From Peptostreptococcaceae bacterium (GTDB lineage: Bacteria; Bacillota; Clostridia; Peptostreptococcales; Acidaminobacteraceae), in assembly GCA_027064135.1 (NCBI GenBank), contig JAMOQG010000025.1, positions 1-60,511 of the forward strand: DNA of 60,511 bases. The letters run 5' to 3'. How positions within the stretch are numbered: the stretch's first letter is position 1; every line of letters starts with the position of its first letter. This document shows, one piece after another, positions 1-7,759 of the stretch. A program made the translations under genes and the position numbers. The notes under the pieces are model-generated. The model made no database searches and was not told the DNA's origin. It was given only the letters and a program-made list of their open reading frames with translations.

Positions 1-639
1 CTTCAGGGAGATCAATTTGATTCAATTATGAATTACCCTATTCAGACTGCATGTTATGAATATTTTGCAAAAGAAATTATTGATATTGAAACATTTAAAT
101 TTAAAGTAAATAGAACATATTTTGATTATGCAACACAGGTTAGTGAAGTTATGATGAACTTACTTGACAGTCATGATACACCAAGGTTTATCACTGAATC
201 TGGTGGAGATAGTAATAAACTTCTAATGGCATTTGTCTTTGAACTTTTTTATTTAGGATGTACTTCAGTGTATTATGGTACAGAAATTGGACTTGAAGGT
301 AAAATGGATCCAGAATGTAGACGAACAATGAAATGGGATAAAAACGATTGGAATATGTATTTATTTAATAATTATAAAAAACTTATAGATATTTCAAATA
401 AATTCGATGTAATAAAAAACGGAGAGTTTAGATGGCTTGAAAATAAGGATATATTATCATTTAAAAGATTTAATGATAATGAAGAAATTCATATTTACAT
501 TAATAACAGTAAGAAAAATATGAAAATTAGTTTGAAGAATGAAAATGAGTGTGAAGATTTATACATTTCTGAAATTATTGCTAAATCAAGTAAATTAAAA
601 TTATCTCCAGGTGAATTTAAAATTATTAAAATTAAATAA
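1..639 (+). CDS. GH13 alpha-amylase family glycosidase, C-terminal part (5' truncated by window edge)
   Basis: The reading frame is open from base 1 and encodes LQGDQFDSIMNYP before the first ATG at 28. That is the GDQFDSVMNYP-type strand of the GH13 barrel, so the gene enters from outside the window. The next visible block, LLDSHDTPRF, holds the conserved H-D pair next to the catalytic site of cyclomaltodextrinase, neopullulanase and related enzymes. YYGTEIGLEG follows, and then a C-terminal beta domain of about 90 residues. The likely role is cytoplasmic hydrolysis of maltodextrin-like alpha-glucans. A LacI-type regulator starts 14 bases downstream, which fits a sugar-utilisation operon. 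The precise substrate class cannot be told from this fragment. Confidence 0.88.
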   Translation, partial: LQGDQFDSIMNYPIQTACYEYFAKEIIDIETFKFKVNRTYFDYATQVSEVMMNLLDSHDTPRFITESGGDSNKLLMAFVFELFYLGCTSVYYGTEIGLEGKMDPECRRTMKWDKNDWNMYLFNNYKKLIDISNKFDVIKNGEFRWLENKDILSFKRFNDNEEIHIYINNSKKNMKISLKNENECEDLYISEIIAKSSKLKLSPGEFKIIKIK

Positions 640-653
640 AAGAGGTGTGAATA

Positions 654-1655
654 ATGAACGTTACTATGAAAGATGTTGCTATAAAAGCTAATGTTTCAAC
701 ATCTACAGTGTCACGAGTTATTTCTGGAAACAAGAAAATTAGTGATGATACTAGAAAAAAAGTTTTTAAAGTGATGGAGGAGCTTAATTATCATCCAAAT
801 GTAAGCGCTAGAAATTTAGCTAGAAGTAAAACTAGAACTCTTGGTTTAATTCTTCCAAGTGCAACTAAAGAGTTTCTTCATAATCCGTTTTTTATTAAAG
901 TAATTGCTGGAATTAGTAAATTTGCTAAAGAGAATGATTATTATATTATGTATAGCAATACTGAAAATGAGGATGATGAAATAGATACTCTTAATCATTT
1001 TATACGTGCTGGAGTAGTTGATGGAATAATTTTAACGACGGTAAGATTAAATGATAAAAGTATTGAACTTTTGAGAAGTTTAGATATGCCATATGTAACA
1101 ATAGGAAGACAGAGAAAATATAAAGATTCATTATGGGTTGATAATGATAATGTTAATGCAATGTATAATTTAACCGAGCATCTTATTAAAAAAGGGAAAA
1201 AAAATATAGCATTTATTGGTGGAAATATTAAATATAATGTAACTAATGATAGATTGAACGGATATGAAAAAGCACTTAATGATAATAAAATTGCTTTTAA
1301 TAATGGTATGGTTGAAGAAGCTGAATACTTAGAAAAATCAGGATATGATGCATTTAAACGAATAATTTCAAAATTTGAAGTGGATGCTGTTGTAACAACA
1401 GATGATGTTTTGGCATTTGGTGTTTATAAAGTAATTGAAGAAAGAAATTTAACAAAAAACATTGCTGTTGCTGGGTTTAATAATACACCTTTAGCTGAAT
1501 ATAGAAAACCAACATTGACGTCAGTAGATATTTTAGAAGAGGAACTTGGATATAATGCAGCTAAGCTTTTAATTGAAAAACTTGAAAATGGAAATGCCGA
1601 AATTACTAATTATATAGTTGATACTAAATTAATAGTTAGAGAATCAACATTATAA
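654..1655 (+). CDS. LacI/GalR-family transcriptional regulator (MalR/CcpA-like)
   Basis: A 333-residue protein with the standard LacI layout. The N-terminal helix-turn-helix reads TMKDVAIKANVSTSTVSRVI, a hinge helix follows near residues 50-60 (NVSARNLARSKT), and a periplasmic-binding-protein-like effector domain covers about 62-330. The ATG at 654 is preceded by AGAGGTG. It lies 14 bases behind the glycosidase and is followed by a terminator, so the two are probably co-transcribed. By family and context it probably represses alpha-glucan or maltose genes. The effector is not visible in the sequence. Confidence 0.88.
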   Translation: MNVTMKDVAIKANVSTSTVSRVISGNKKISDDTRKKVFKVMEELNYHPNVSARNLARSKTRTLGLILPSATKEFLHNPFFIKVIAGISKFAKENDYYIMYSNTENEDDEIDTLNHFIRAGVVDGIILTTVRLNDKSIELLRSLDMPYVTIGRQRKYKDSLWVDNDNVNAMYNLTEHLIKKGKKNIAFIGGNIKYNVTNDRLNGYEKALNDNKIAFNNGMVEEAEYLEKSGYDAFKRIISKFEVDAVVTTDDVLAFGVYKVIEERNLTKNIAVAGFNNTPLAEYRKPTLTSVDILEEELGYNAAKLLIEKLENGNAEITNYIVDTKLIVRESTL

Positions 1656-1662
1656 ATATCTG

Positions 1663-1695
1663 CCAATTAAAGATTTTTTTTAGTTGGTTTTTTTA
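1663..1695 (+). terminator. Intrinsic terminator after lacI-type regulator
   Basis: CCAATTAAA pairs with TTTAGTTGG (one G-U pair) around a short loop, and a run of seven T follows. It closes the glycosidase-regulator operon. Confidence 0.8.
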
Positions 1696-1718
1696 TTATT
1701 TTTTTCATCAACTTACCT

Positions 1719-1746
1719 TTGCATTAATAAATAATAATTATATAAT
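1719..1746 (+). promoter_or_regulatory. Sigma-A-type promoter for the LDH-like/flavoprotein/AmrS operon
   Basis: TTGCAT (1719-1724), a 16-base spacer and a perfect TATAAT (1741-1746), 32 bases before the ATG at 1778. A 21-base stretch covering the spacer and -10 recurs at the bmp promoter near 27.45 kb. Confidence 0.6.
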
Positions 1747-1777
1747 GTAATTATTAAAGGGTTAATTGGAGGGGAAA

Positions 1778-3022
1778 ATGAATTATTATAAAATAAATGG
1801 GAAAACTTGTTTTTCAGTAAATGAATATAATTATGAGAAAATTGACGAAATTGAATTTGAAAAATGTTTGAAAGAAATATATTTTCTATATGAAGGCAAA
1901 GTGGGAAGAACAAATAATTCTTTAATTGTTACTAGCGTTAATGAATTATTTACTGCTACAGAAGATATTGAAGAGCTTTCAATATTGAAAATGAAAGAAA
2001 ATATTATTGATGAAGAAATAAGTAATTTTATAAAAGAAAAAATTAAAGAAAAGAAAGTTATAAAATTAAATATTTCATATGGTATTAACTTTGATGAAAA
2101 TATTTTTAAAAGTAAAAAAGTAAATTTACTTGGTTTAGGAGATGTTGGTGGTACACTTTTAATTGGACTTCGATTGTTAGGAAAAGGAATAATTGAGGAA
2201 ATTGGTATTTATGATTTAAATGAAGATAGGATGAAAAGATATGAAATGGAATTAAACCAAATTGTATTTCCAAATGATAGCGATCTTCCAAAAATAAAAA
2301 TTATAGGTGTGGATGATTTATTTAATTGTGATGCATTTATTTTTACTGCTTCAAAATTTGTACCAGAAGTTGGAAATGAAAAGACAGATGTTAGAATGAT
2401 TCAGTATCAAGCAAATAAAAAAATTGTTACTATTTATGCAAAAATGGCAAGAAAGTTGAAATATAAAGGTATGTTTTTTGTTGTTTCTGATCCTGTGGAT
2501 TTGCTTTGTAATGTAGTTTACTATGAATCTAATTCAAATGATTTAAATGAATTTGATGGTTTTGGTCTTCTTCCGAATAAAGTAAGAGGTTTTGGTCTTG
2601 GTGTTATGAATGGAAGAGCAAATTATTATTCAGAAAAGATGAATGTGAATTATAAAAATGAAGGAAGAGTATTTGGACCTCATGGAAGCGGATTAATTGT
2701 TGCTGATAGTATTAAAAAGTATAGCGATATAAATTCATTGGAACTTCAGAAAAAAGTGATAGAAGCAAATTTAAGAGTTAGAGATGCAGGTTTTAAACCA
2801 TATATTGCTCCAGCATTGTCATCTGGAGCGCTTTCAATTATTGAAACTTTAAAAGGCAATTATAATTATTCAACAGTGTTTATTGATGGAATTTATTGGG
2901 GAGTAAGAAATAAATTAATCAATGGTTCAGTTGAAATTGAAAGACTTGATTTATCAGAAGATTTACTTTTTAGAATAAAAAAATCTTATATGGATTTGAG
3001 GAAAATTTATGAAGAAAATTAA
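1778..3022 (+). CDS. Lactate/malate dehydrogenase-like NAD-binding protein
   Basis: A 414-residue protein. An in-frame TTG at 1766 lies inside the Shine-Dalgarno GGAGGGG, so the ATG at 1778 is chosen. About 110 residues of unrecognised N-terminal sequence precede a Rossmann start, VNLLGLGDVGG, at residues 115-125. Later come YDLNEDR (the acidic end of beta-2), an SDPVDLL segment like the NPVD of LDH/MDH, and GPHGSG, which resembles the catalytic-His loop (GEHG in LDH). This places it in the LDH/MDH superfamily, but the extra N-terminus and the altered loop make true lactate or malate dehydrogenase activity uncertain. The next gene starts 14 bases before this one ends, so translation is coupled with the flavoprotein. 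Confidence 0.65.
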   Translation: MNYYKINGKTCFSVNEYNYEKIDEIEFEKCLKEIYFLYEGKVGRTNNSLIVTSVNELFTATEDIEELSILKMKENIIDEEISNFIKEKIKEKKVIKLNISYGINFDENIFKSKKVNLLGLGDVGGTLLIGLRLLGKGIIEEIGIYDLNEDRMKRYEMELNQIVFPNDSDLPKIKIIGVDDLFNCDAFIFTASKFVPEVGNEKTDVRMIQYQANKKIVTIYAKMARKLKYKGMFFVVSDPVDLLCNVVYYESNSNDLNEFDGFGLLPNKVRGFGLGVMNGRANYYSEKMNVNYKNEGRVFGPHGSGLIVADSIKKYSDINSLELQKKVIEANLRVRDAGFKPYIAPALSSGALSIIETLKGNYNYSTVFIDGIYWGVRNKLINGSVEIERLDLSEDLLFRIKKSYMDLRKIYEEN

Positions 3023-4049
3023 AATTTTAGTTTTTAATGAAAATGATATATTAAAAGAAATGATAAATACATTTTCAAATGAAGTTGAATGTGAAATTAT
3101 ATATGATAGTTGTTATGAAAAAATTTCTTTTTCAGATGAAAAACTAGTTTTAGCATTCAGTACTGATTCAATTGGAAGTAATATTAATTTAATGAAATTC
3201 ATTAAAAAGTTAAAAGATAATAATGTTTTTTTTAATAATTCATATGGTGCTTTATTAGTTAATTCGAAAAGTGATTTATATTCAAAAACATTATCACAGC
3301 AAGTAGTTTTTTTAATGAATCGGATGGGTCTTGTTTTTATAGGTCAACCTATGATTGAAACAATAAAAGATTATTTGAATTATGAAACATGGCAGAAAGT
3401 TTATATTGATAAAACTTTAAAAGAAATATGTGACATTCAGATTATAAATTTAGCTAAAAGATTTTATAAATTTAAAAAAAATAAAATAAAAAATCCTAAA
3501 ATTTTAGTTCTTCATGCTTCATCGCATCATACATCAAATACTTTGATGCTTTGGAATATGATTAAAAAACATTTGGAAGGGTATATTATCAATGAAATAG
3601 AAATAGATGATGGGCAAATAACCGATTGTAATGGTTGTCCTTTTGAAATGTGTTTGCACTTTGCTGAAAAAAACAGCTGCTATTATGGTGGTGTTATTTT
3701 AGAAAACATTTTACCTGCTATTGAAGAAAGTGACTATATTGTATGGATATGTCCAAATTATAATGATTCAATTTCTGCAAAATTAATGGCTGTAATTAAT
3801 AGAATGACAGTTCTTTATAGAAGAATGTCTTTACATGAAAAAACTATATTTTCAGTAATTATATCTGGAAATTCTGGAAGTGATTCTGTTGCAAAACAAC
3901 TTATAAGTGGTTTAAATCTTAATAAAGGGATGATTTTAGCTCCTGAATTTGCAATTATGGAGATTGCAAATGACTCTGGTAAAATTATAAAAGTAGCTGG
4001 AATAGAGAAACGTGCAGCTGATTTTGCTAATAAAATAAAAAGATATTAG
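3009..4049 (+). CDS. Flavodoxin-fold NAD(P)H-dependent FMN oxidoreductase-like protein with extra N-terminal domain
   Basis: A 346-residue protein. Residues 1-155 have no family I recognise. From about residue 160 a flavodoxin-like fold begins: ILVLHASSHHTSNT is a phosphate-binding loop of the NADPH-dependent FMN reductase type, DCNGCPFEMC is a Cys cluster like those of iron-sulfur flavoproteins, and IVWICPNYNDSISAKLMAVINR is the following flavin-contact strand and helix. Such proteins transfer electrons through FMN, sometimes with an Fe-S cluster. Start at 3009 overlaps the dehydrogenase-like gene, and the radical SAM gene follows 8 bases after the stop. This suggests a redox pathway of three dedicated enzymes, substrate unknown. 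Confidence 0.6.
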   Translation: MKKIKILVFNENDILKEMINTFSNEVECEIIYDSCYEKISFSDEKLVLAFSTDSIGSNINLMKFIKKLKDNNVFFNNSYGALLVNSKSDLYSKTLSQQVVFLMNRMGLVFIGQPMIETIKDYLNYETWQKVYIDKTLKEICDIQIINLAKRFYKFKKNKIKNPKILVLHASSHHTSNTLMLWNMIKKHLEGYIINEIEIDDGQITDCNGCPFEMCLHFAEKNSCYYGGVILENILPAIEESDYIVWICPNYNDSISAKLMAVINRMTVLYRRMSLHEKTIFSVIISGNSGSDSVAKQLISGLNLNKGMILAPEFAIMEIANDSGKIIKVAGIEKRAADFANKIKRY

Positions 4050-4057
4050 AGGTGACT

Positions 4058-4906
4058 ATGAAAGAGGCAATGTTTTATACAAAACTTGAAAATAAAACTG
4101 TTAAATGTAATTTATGTCCAAATGAATGTATTATAGAAAATAATAATATTGGTATTTGCAGAGTAAAAAAAAATATCGATGGGATTCTATATGCTATTTC
4201 CTATGGTGAAATTTCTGGTTACAGTTTAGACCCTATAGAAAAAAAACCTATTAAAGATTATAAACCTGGAAGTTATATATTTTCAATAGGATCTTATGGT
4301 TGTAATTTAAAATGTAAATTTTGCCAGAATTATGAAATTTCACAAGGCAATCCTAATACACTTTATTTTTCACCAAATGAGATTGTTGAAAAAGCTAAAA
4401 AATATAAAGAAAGCATAGGGATAGCATATACTTATAATGAACCAATTGTAAATTATGAATTTGTTTTAGATTGTTTAAAACTTGCAAAAAAAGGGAATCT
4501 TGATAATGTATTAGTAACGAATGGTTTTATTAATGAAGAACCTTTAAAAGAGCTTTTAAAGTATGTTGATGCAGTAAATATAGATTTAAAAGCTTTTAAT
4601 GATAATTTTTATAGTAAAATTTGTAGTGGCAATATTGAACCGGTTAAAAAGAGTATTAAAATTGCTGCAGAAATGACTCATGTAGAATTAACAGTTTTAC
4701 TTATTGATAATCTAAATACAGACAAAAATGAATTGATTAGTATGTTTAAATGGATAAAAAAAATTGATAATACAATTCCAGTTCATTTATCTAGGTATTT
4801 TCCAAGATATTTTATGAAGAATCCACCAACTAAGAATAGTACTATGTTAGAAGTATTTTCGATTGCAGGAAAATATTTGAAAAATGTATATTTAGGAAAT
4901 ATTTAG
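4058..4906 (+). CDS. AmrS-type (AmmeMemoRadiSam / PFL-activase-like) radical SAM enzyme, short form
   Basis: A 282-residue protein. The start is ATG 4058 behind AGAGGTG; an upstream GTG lies in the ribosome site. Four cysteines near the N-terminus (17, 20, 24, 34) form the extra CxxC module typical of AmrS. The SAM cluster motif is CNLKCKFC (C82, C86, C89). Further family features are TYNEP, the LVTNGF strand and the VNIDLKAF strand. AmrS-like proteins normally continue past the YLGN motif into a CxxC tail, but here the stop follows YLGNI directly, so about 40-50 residues appear to be missing. The AMMECR1 and Memo partners are not in the window. Family membership is well supported; substrate unknown. 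Confidence 0.78.
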   Translation: MKEAMFYTKLENKTVKCNLCPNECIIENNNIGICRVKKNIDGILYAISYGEISGYSLDPIEKKPIKDYKPGSYIFSIGSYGCNLKCKFCQNYEISQGNPNTLYFSPNEIVEKAKKYKESIGIAYTYNEPIVNYEFVLDCLKLAKKGNLDNVLVTNGFINEEPLKELLKYVDAVNIDLKAFNDNFYSKICSGNIEPVKKSIKIAAEMTHVELTVLLIDNLNTDKNELISMFKWIKKIDNTIPVHLSRYFPRYFMKNPPTKNSTMLEVFSIAGKYLKNVYLGNI

Positions 4907-4914
4907 AAAAAAGA

Positions 4915-4943
4915 TTGAATATTCTGAAAAAATATGATATTAT
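4915..4943 (+). promoter_or_regulatory. Sigma-A-type promoter for the tandem-unit non-coding RNA
   Basis: TTGAAT (4915-4920), an exact 17-base spacer and TATTAT (4938-4943) begin 9 bases after the radical SAM stop. Transcription would start near 4950, and no credible coding frame lies downstream before the terminator. Confidence 0.6.
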
Positions 4944-4949
4944 ATATGC

Positions 4950-5214
4950 ACATAGAAAAAGAACGAATTTCACAGTGAAATTCAAGGTACATGATAAGGG
5001 GTGATGCCACCAACATAGTGTAGAGAAACAAAGAACAAGTAAAGTGTTATTAAATGTCGTAGTAGGGAATTTCATAGTGAGATTTCAAGAAGGGTATTAT
5101 GTTTTTTTAAAGGGGATGATGCCACCAAAGACTTTAATGAGGATGATTTGTTGATGATTGAATTTAGTATTTAATAGGTAACTTTCTAAGAATTAATGGA
5201 AAGTTACCTATTTT
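4950..5214 (+). ncRNA. Probable structured non-coding RNA with two similar units
   Basis: About 265 nt with its own promoter and a strong terminator and no plausible ORF. Two units share the order GAATTTCA-AGTGA-ATTTCAAG (4974 and 5069 regions), a variable stretch, then GGGG-TGATGCCACCAA (near 4996-5012 and 5113-5128). The first half of unit 1, GAATTTCAC/GTGAAATTC, is a perfect inverted repeat. Unit 2 can be closed by TTATTAAA-GTC with GACTTTAATGA. The conserved TGATGCCACCAA in both copies points to RNA constraint. I could not match it to glycine, fluoride, cobalamin, c-di-GMP, TPP or 6S consensus from memory. It may be a known class that I do not recall, such as the raiA motif. Confidence 0.5.
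5173..5212. terminator. Strong bidirectional terminator between ncRNA and ttcA-like gene
   Basis: Perfect 14-bp stem AATAGGTAACTTTC / GAAAGTTACCTATT, then TTTTGTTGTT on the plus strand. It ends the non-coding RNA and lies just past the stop of the convergent minus-strand gene. Confidence 0.85.
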
Positions 5215-5218
5215 GTTG

Positions 5219-5929
5219 TTAAAAAAGATTAAATTGATCTTTGTTTTTAAGTGCTTTTTCAATGCTTGTTTTTGAACCTTTAAATTTCGGATATGTTTCT
5301 TTTAAAAATTCTTTTATTTCTTCTCTTTTAGTATTCTTATCAACAGTGCAGTTGCTTTTTATTATTGGTATATCATGATTTTTTATAAATGTATTGATTA
5401 AATGTTCATCAACTTCGTAAAAAGGTCTAATTATTGTTACATCAGTTCTAGATAGATATGAACTGATTTGAAATGTATTAAGGCGACCACTATATAGCAT
5501 ATTCATAAAAAATGTTTCAATTTTATCATCTTTATGGTGTCCAAGTGCAATTTTTTTGATTCCAAGTCTGTTTGCAACAGAAGCTAATGCTCCTCTTCGC
5601 ATATTTGCGCATAATGCACAGGGACTTTTTTCTTTTTTTATATCAAATACAACAGTTTCTATGTCAGAGTATTCAATAGTTAATTCTACGCCAAGCGAAT
5701 TACAAAATTCTTCAATAATTTTATTATCTTCTTCTTTTTCAAAACCTATATTTATTTTAATTGCATGAAGATTAAATTTGATGTTACTAAATTTCTGAAA
5801 TTTTTTAAGTTCATACAATAATGTCATGCTATCTTTTCCACCTGAAATTCCTACACCAATTGTTTCGCCTTCTTCAATCAAGTTGTGTTTATTAACAGTA
5901 TTTCTTAGTATACCAAGTATTTTTTTCAT
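5219..5929 (-). CDS. TtcA/TilS-family PP-loop ATPase (tRNA 2-thiocytidine-like thiolation)
   Basis: A 236-residue protein starting at ATG 5929 behind AGGAAAGAGG; the frame is open 36 bases further upstream but without a better start. The PP-loop is SGGKDS (residues 29-34), which adenylates a tRNA base. A CxxC pair (C104, C107 in CALC) and a later Cys near 193 (KSNCTVD) match the three Fe-S-binding cysteines of the TtcA group. GHHKDDKIETFFMN is the second conserved ATPase segment. The protein probably thiolates a tRNA base. It could belong to a neighbouring TtcA-like subgroup instead of 2-thiocytidine synthase itself. The gene stands alone between two terminators. Confidence 0.8.
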   Translation of the reverse strand: MKKILGILRNTVNKHNLIEEGETIGVGISGGKDSMTLLYELKKFQKFSNIKFNLHAIKINIGFEKEEDNKIIEEFCNSLGVELTIEYSDIETVVFDIKKEKSPCALCANMRRGALASVANRLGIKKIALGHHKDDKIETFFMNMLYSGRLNTFQISSYLSRTDVTIIRPFYEVDEHLINTFIKNHDIPIIKSNCTVDKNTKREEIKEFLKETYPKFKGSKTSIEKALKNKDQFNLF

Positions 5930-5952
5930 GAAATCCTCTTTCCTCAATAAAA

Positions 5953-5978
5953 AGCTCAAAACCATTAGGTTCTGAGCT
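5953..5978 (-). terminator. Intrinsic terminator of the membrane pseudokinase-like gene
   Basis: On the minus strand AGCTCAGAACC / GGTTTTGAGCT (one G-U) closes a hairpin with loop TAAT, followed by TTTTTATT. Confidence 0.8.
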
Positions 5979-5986
5979 ATAAAATA

Positions 5987-7600
5987 TTATTTATATGCAT
6001 CTATTGCAATGTCGTCTATCCATATAGTAGAATCTTCAGTTTGTATTGAAATGATTAAATTTTCAACATTTGATGTATTAAGGTTGAAACTTATCATTTC
6101 CCATGTGTTTTCTAAAGAAGGTATATGGGTAATTGTTTTTACAAATTGTTCAGTATTTCCATTCATACCTTTAAAAGTTAAATTAATTGGGTTTCTTGAG
6201 TCTGATTTAATAAATAATGATACTGAAACATCATGTTTCATTAAAATATCTTTTAATACTATTTCACCATTTTTATTATCACCTGTAAAATCAAATTTAA
6301 GTGATTTATTTCCACTTTTTTTATTTTCATAATCATCAATAATATTGTCACTTTCATATGATATTGTGAAATTTTCTAATTTTTCACTAACTGAAGCACT
6401 TTCTATAGTATTTTCATCAAGCGGGTTCATTTCATTAATCGCATAATAGAATTCTTCTGTATAAGTGTCAGACCAATTTCCTTTTTCATCTTGAATTCTT
6501 AGAGAAATAATATAAGTCCCTTCATTTTTAAACCCTATCATTATTGATTTTTCATTAAATGATGCTAATTCTTCATCTTTTGAAAAGAATTTCCATTCAT
6601 AATTATAATTAGTGTTGTCCTTAGTGTTTGCTGTGAATCTAAAATTTTCGCCAACTTTTTCTTTAACAAATGATGTTTTAAATTCTTTTTCAGAACTAGT
6701 ATTATTTAGGCTAATATTTTTTAGAAAAAAACCACCTATTAATAAGAAAAATACTATAATTGCAGGTATTAAGAATTTATTTTTTCCTTTTTTATTTTCT
6801 TTTTCTAATTCTAAGTCTAAGTCTAAGTCGTTATCATCAATAAAACCTAAACTTGATAATTCAATTTCTGAATCATTATCTGAGTTGATTGAAATTTCTT
6901 CTTCAGTCTTTTCTTTGCTTTCTATTTCTAAATTGTTTTCAGTAGGCATTGGAATTAACTTTGAGTCATCTTTGTCAATATCATCAAAATAATGTGTTTC
7001 ATCTGTATTATAATGAGTATTGAATATATTTACTATTTCTTCAATTGAATGGTAAAAAAATGAACCGTTTAATAAAGTCTCAATAAATTCATCTTCCTCA
7101 AGTAGAAGATGAAGTACTTTTCCGATTTCTTTCGTAACTTCAGTAAATTGAATTTCATCAAGAGTTGATAGTATTATAAGTTCATTTAAATATAACTCAC
7201 CATTGTCAATATTGATTTGTTTATGATCAACAAGTATTTTTTTGAAAGTATTATTCAAAGAATTATATTGTGAACAGTAATTTAAATATTTTTTAGCTAT
7301 TTTAATTCTTGTATTTTTTGAAATTTCCATACTTTGCAAATAATCTTCTAACGTAATACCTTCATGATATTCAGTTACAAAAGTGATAGTATTTTCATCT
7401 TCAGAGATATATAAAAGATTTTGTAGTGAATTTTCCAGATGAATTTTTAAATCATCTTCAAGTGAATTAATTTTATTAATAGTATTTACTACTACAATAC
7501 TTTCAGTATCGCTGATTTTAGTTCCCATTTGAATTTCGTTATATTGATTTTTTTCATAAGTTTCAATAACATTATAGTTTTCTTTGATAAAAGTATCCAT
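5987..7600 (-). CDS. Single-pass membrane protein: pseudokinase-like cytoplasmic domain, PKD-like and carbohydrate-binding-like outer domains
   Basis: A 537-residue protein, ATG 7600 behind AGGGGGA. Residues 1-190 read like a worn-down protein kinase: FVTEYHEGITLEDYLQS resembles the hinge and alpha-D region and a later helical lobe follows, but no HRD or DFG catalytic motif is seen. Residues 205-272 form an acidic linker including a DLDLDLEL run. A basic stop-transfer KKGKNK and a hydrophobic span at about 277-297 predict one membrane segment. Outside are a PKD-like beta domain (about 310-390, with YEWKF and GTYIISLRI) and a jelly-roll-like domain (about 400-537, NKSLKFDF...WIDDIAIDAY) similar to carbohydrate-binding modules. 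It may sense cell-wall or glycan ligands. Function not known. Confidence 0.55.
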   Translation of the reverse strand: MDTFIKENYNVIETYEKNQYNEIQMGTKISDTESIVVVNTINKINSLEDDLKIHLENSLQNLLYISEDENTITFVTEYHEGITLEDYLQSMEISKNTRIKIAKKYLNYCSQYNSLNNTFKKILVDHKQINIDNGELYLNELIILSTLDEIQFTEVTKEIGKVLHLLLEEDEFIETLLNGSFFYHSIEEIVNIFNTHYNTDETHYFDDIDKDDSKLIPMPTENNLEIESKEKTEEEISINSDNDSEIELSSLGFIDDNDLDLDLELEKENKKGKNKFLIPAIIVFFLLIGGFFLKNISLNNTSSEKEFKTSFVKEKVGENFRFTANTKDNTNYNYEWKFFSKDEELASFNEKSIMIGFKNEGTYIISLRIQDEKGNWSDTYTEEFYYAINEMNPLDENTIESASVSEKLENFTISYESDNIIDDYENKKSGNKSLKFDFTGDNKNGEIVLKDILMKHDVSVSLFIKSDSRNPINLTFKGMNGNTEQFVKTITHIPSLENTWEMISFNLNTSNVENLIISIQTEDSTIWIDDIAIDAYK

Positions 7601-7615
7601 AAATCCCCCTTTATA

Positions 7616-7647
7616 CTTATATTTTTATTATACAATAAAAATATAAG
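7616..7647. promoter_or_regulatory. Perfect 14-bp inverted repeat overlapping a minus-strand promoter
   Basis: CTTATATTTTTATT (7616-7629) and its exact complement AATAAAAATATAAG (7634-7647) are separated by 4 bases. On the minus strand the centre contains TATAAT, about 30 bases before the start of the membrane pseudokinase-like gene. It can act as an operator or as an mRNA hairpin. Confidence 0.45.
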
Positions 7648-7713
7648 AAGATAAATAATTATTAATAAATTGTGTGACTAAATGTATTTGACTTATAGAG
7701 GATTATAATGATA

Positions 7714-7746
7714 AACTTAAAACAAACGGAGGTTTGTTTTTAAGTT
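7714..7746 (+). promoter_or_regulatory. 5'-UTR hairpin with GGAG in the loop, before the SbcD-like gene
   Basis: AACTTAAAACAAAC pairs with GTTTGTTTTTAAGTT (one bulged T) around the loop GGAG. A TATAAT at 7704-7709 would start transcription almost at the hairpin foot. The real ribosome site, TTAGGAG, follows directly after the stem. Confidence 0.45.
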
Positions 7747-7759
7747 AGGAGAAAAAACT

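Noticed and set aside
4950-5214. Glycine, fluoride, cobalamin or c-di-GMP riboswitch
   Set aside because: The GGTGATG fragment recalls the fluoride aptamer and the tandem layout recalls glycine, but the remaining conserved blocks of those classes are absent and no target gene follows on the same strand.
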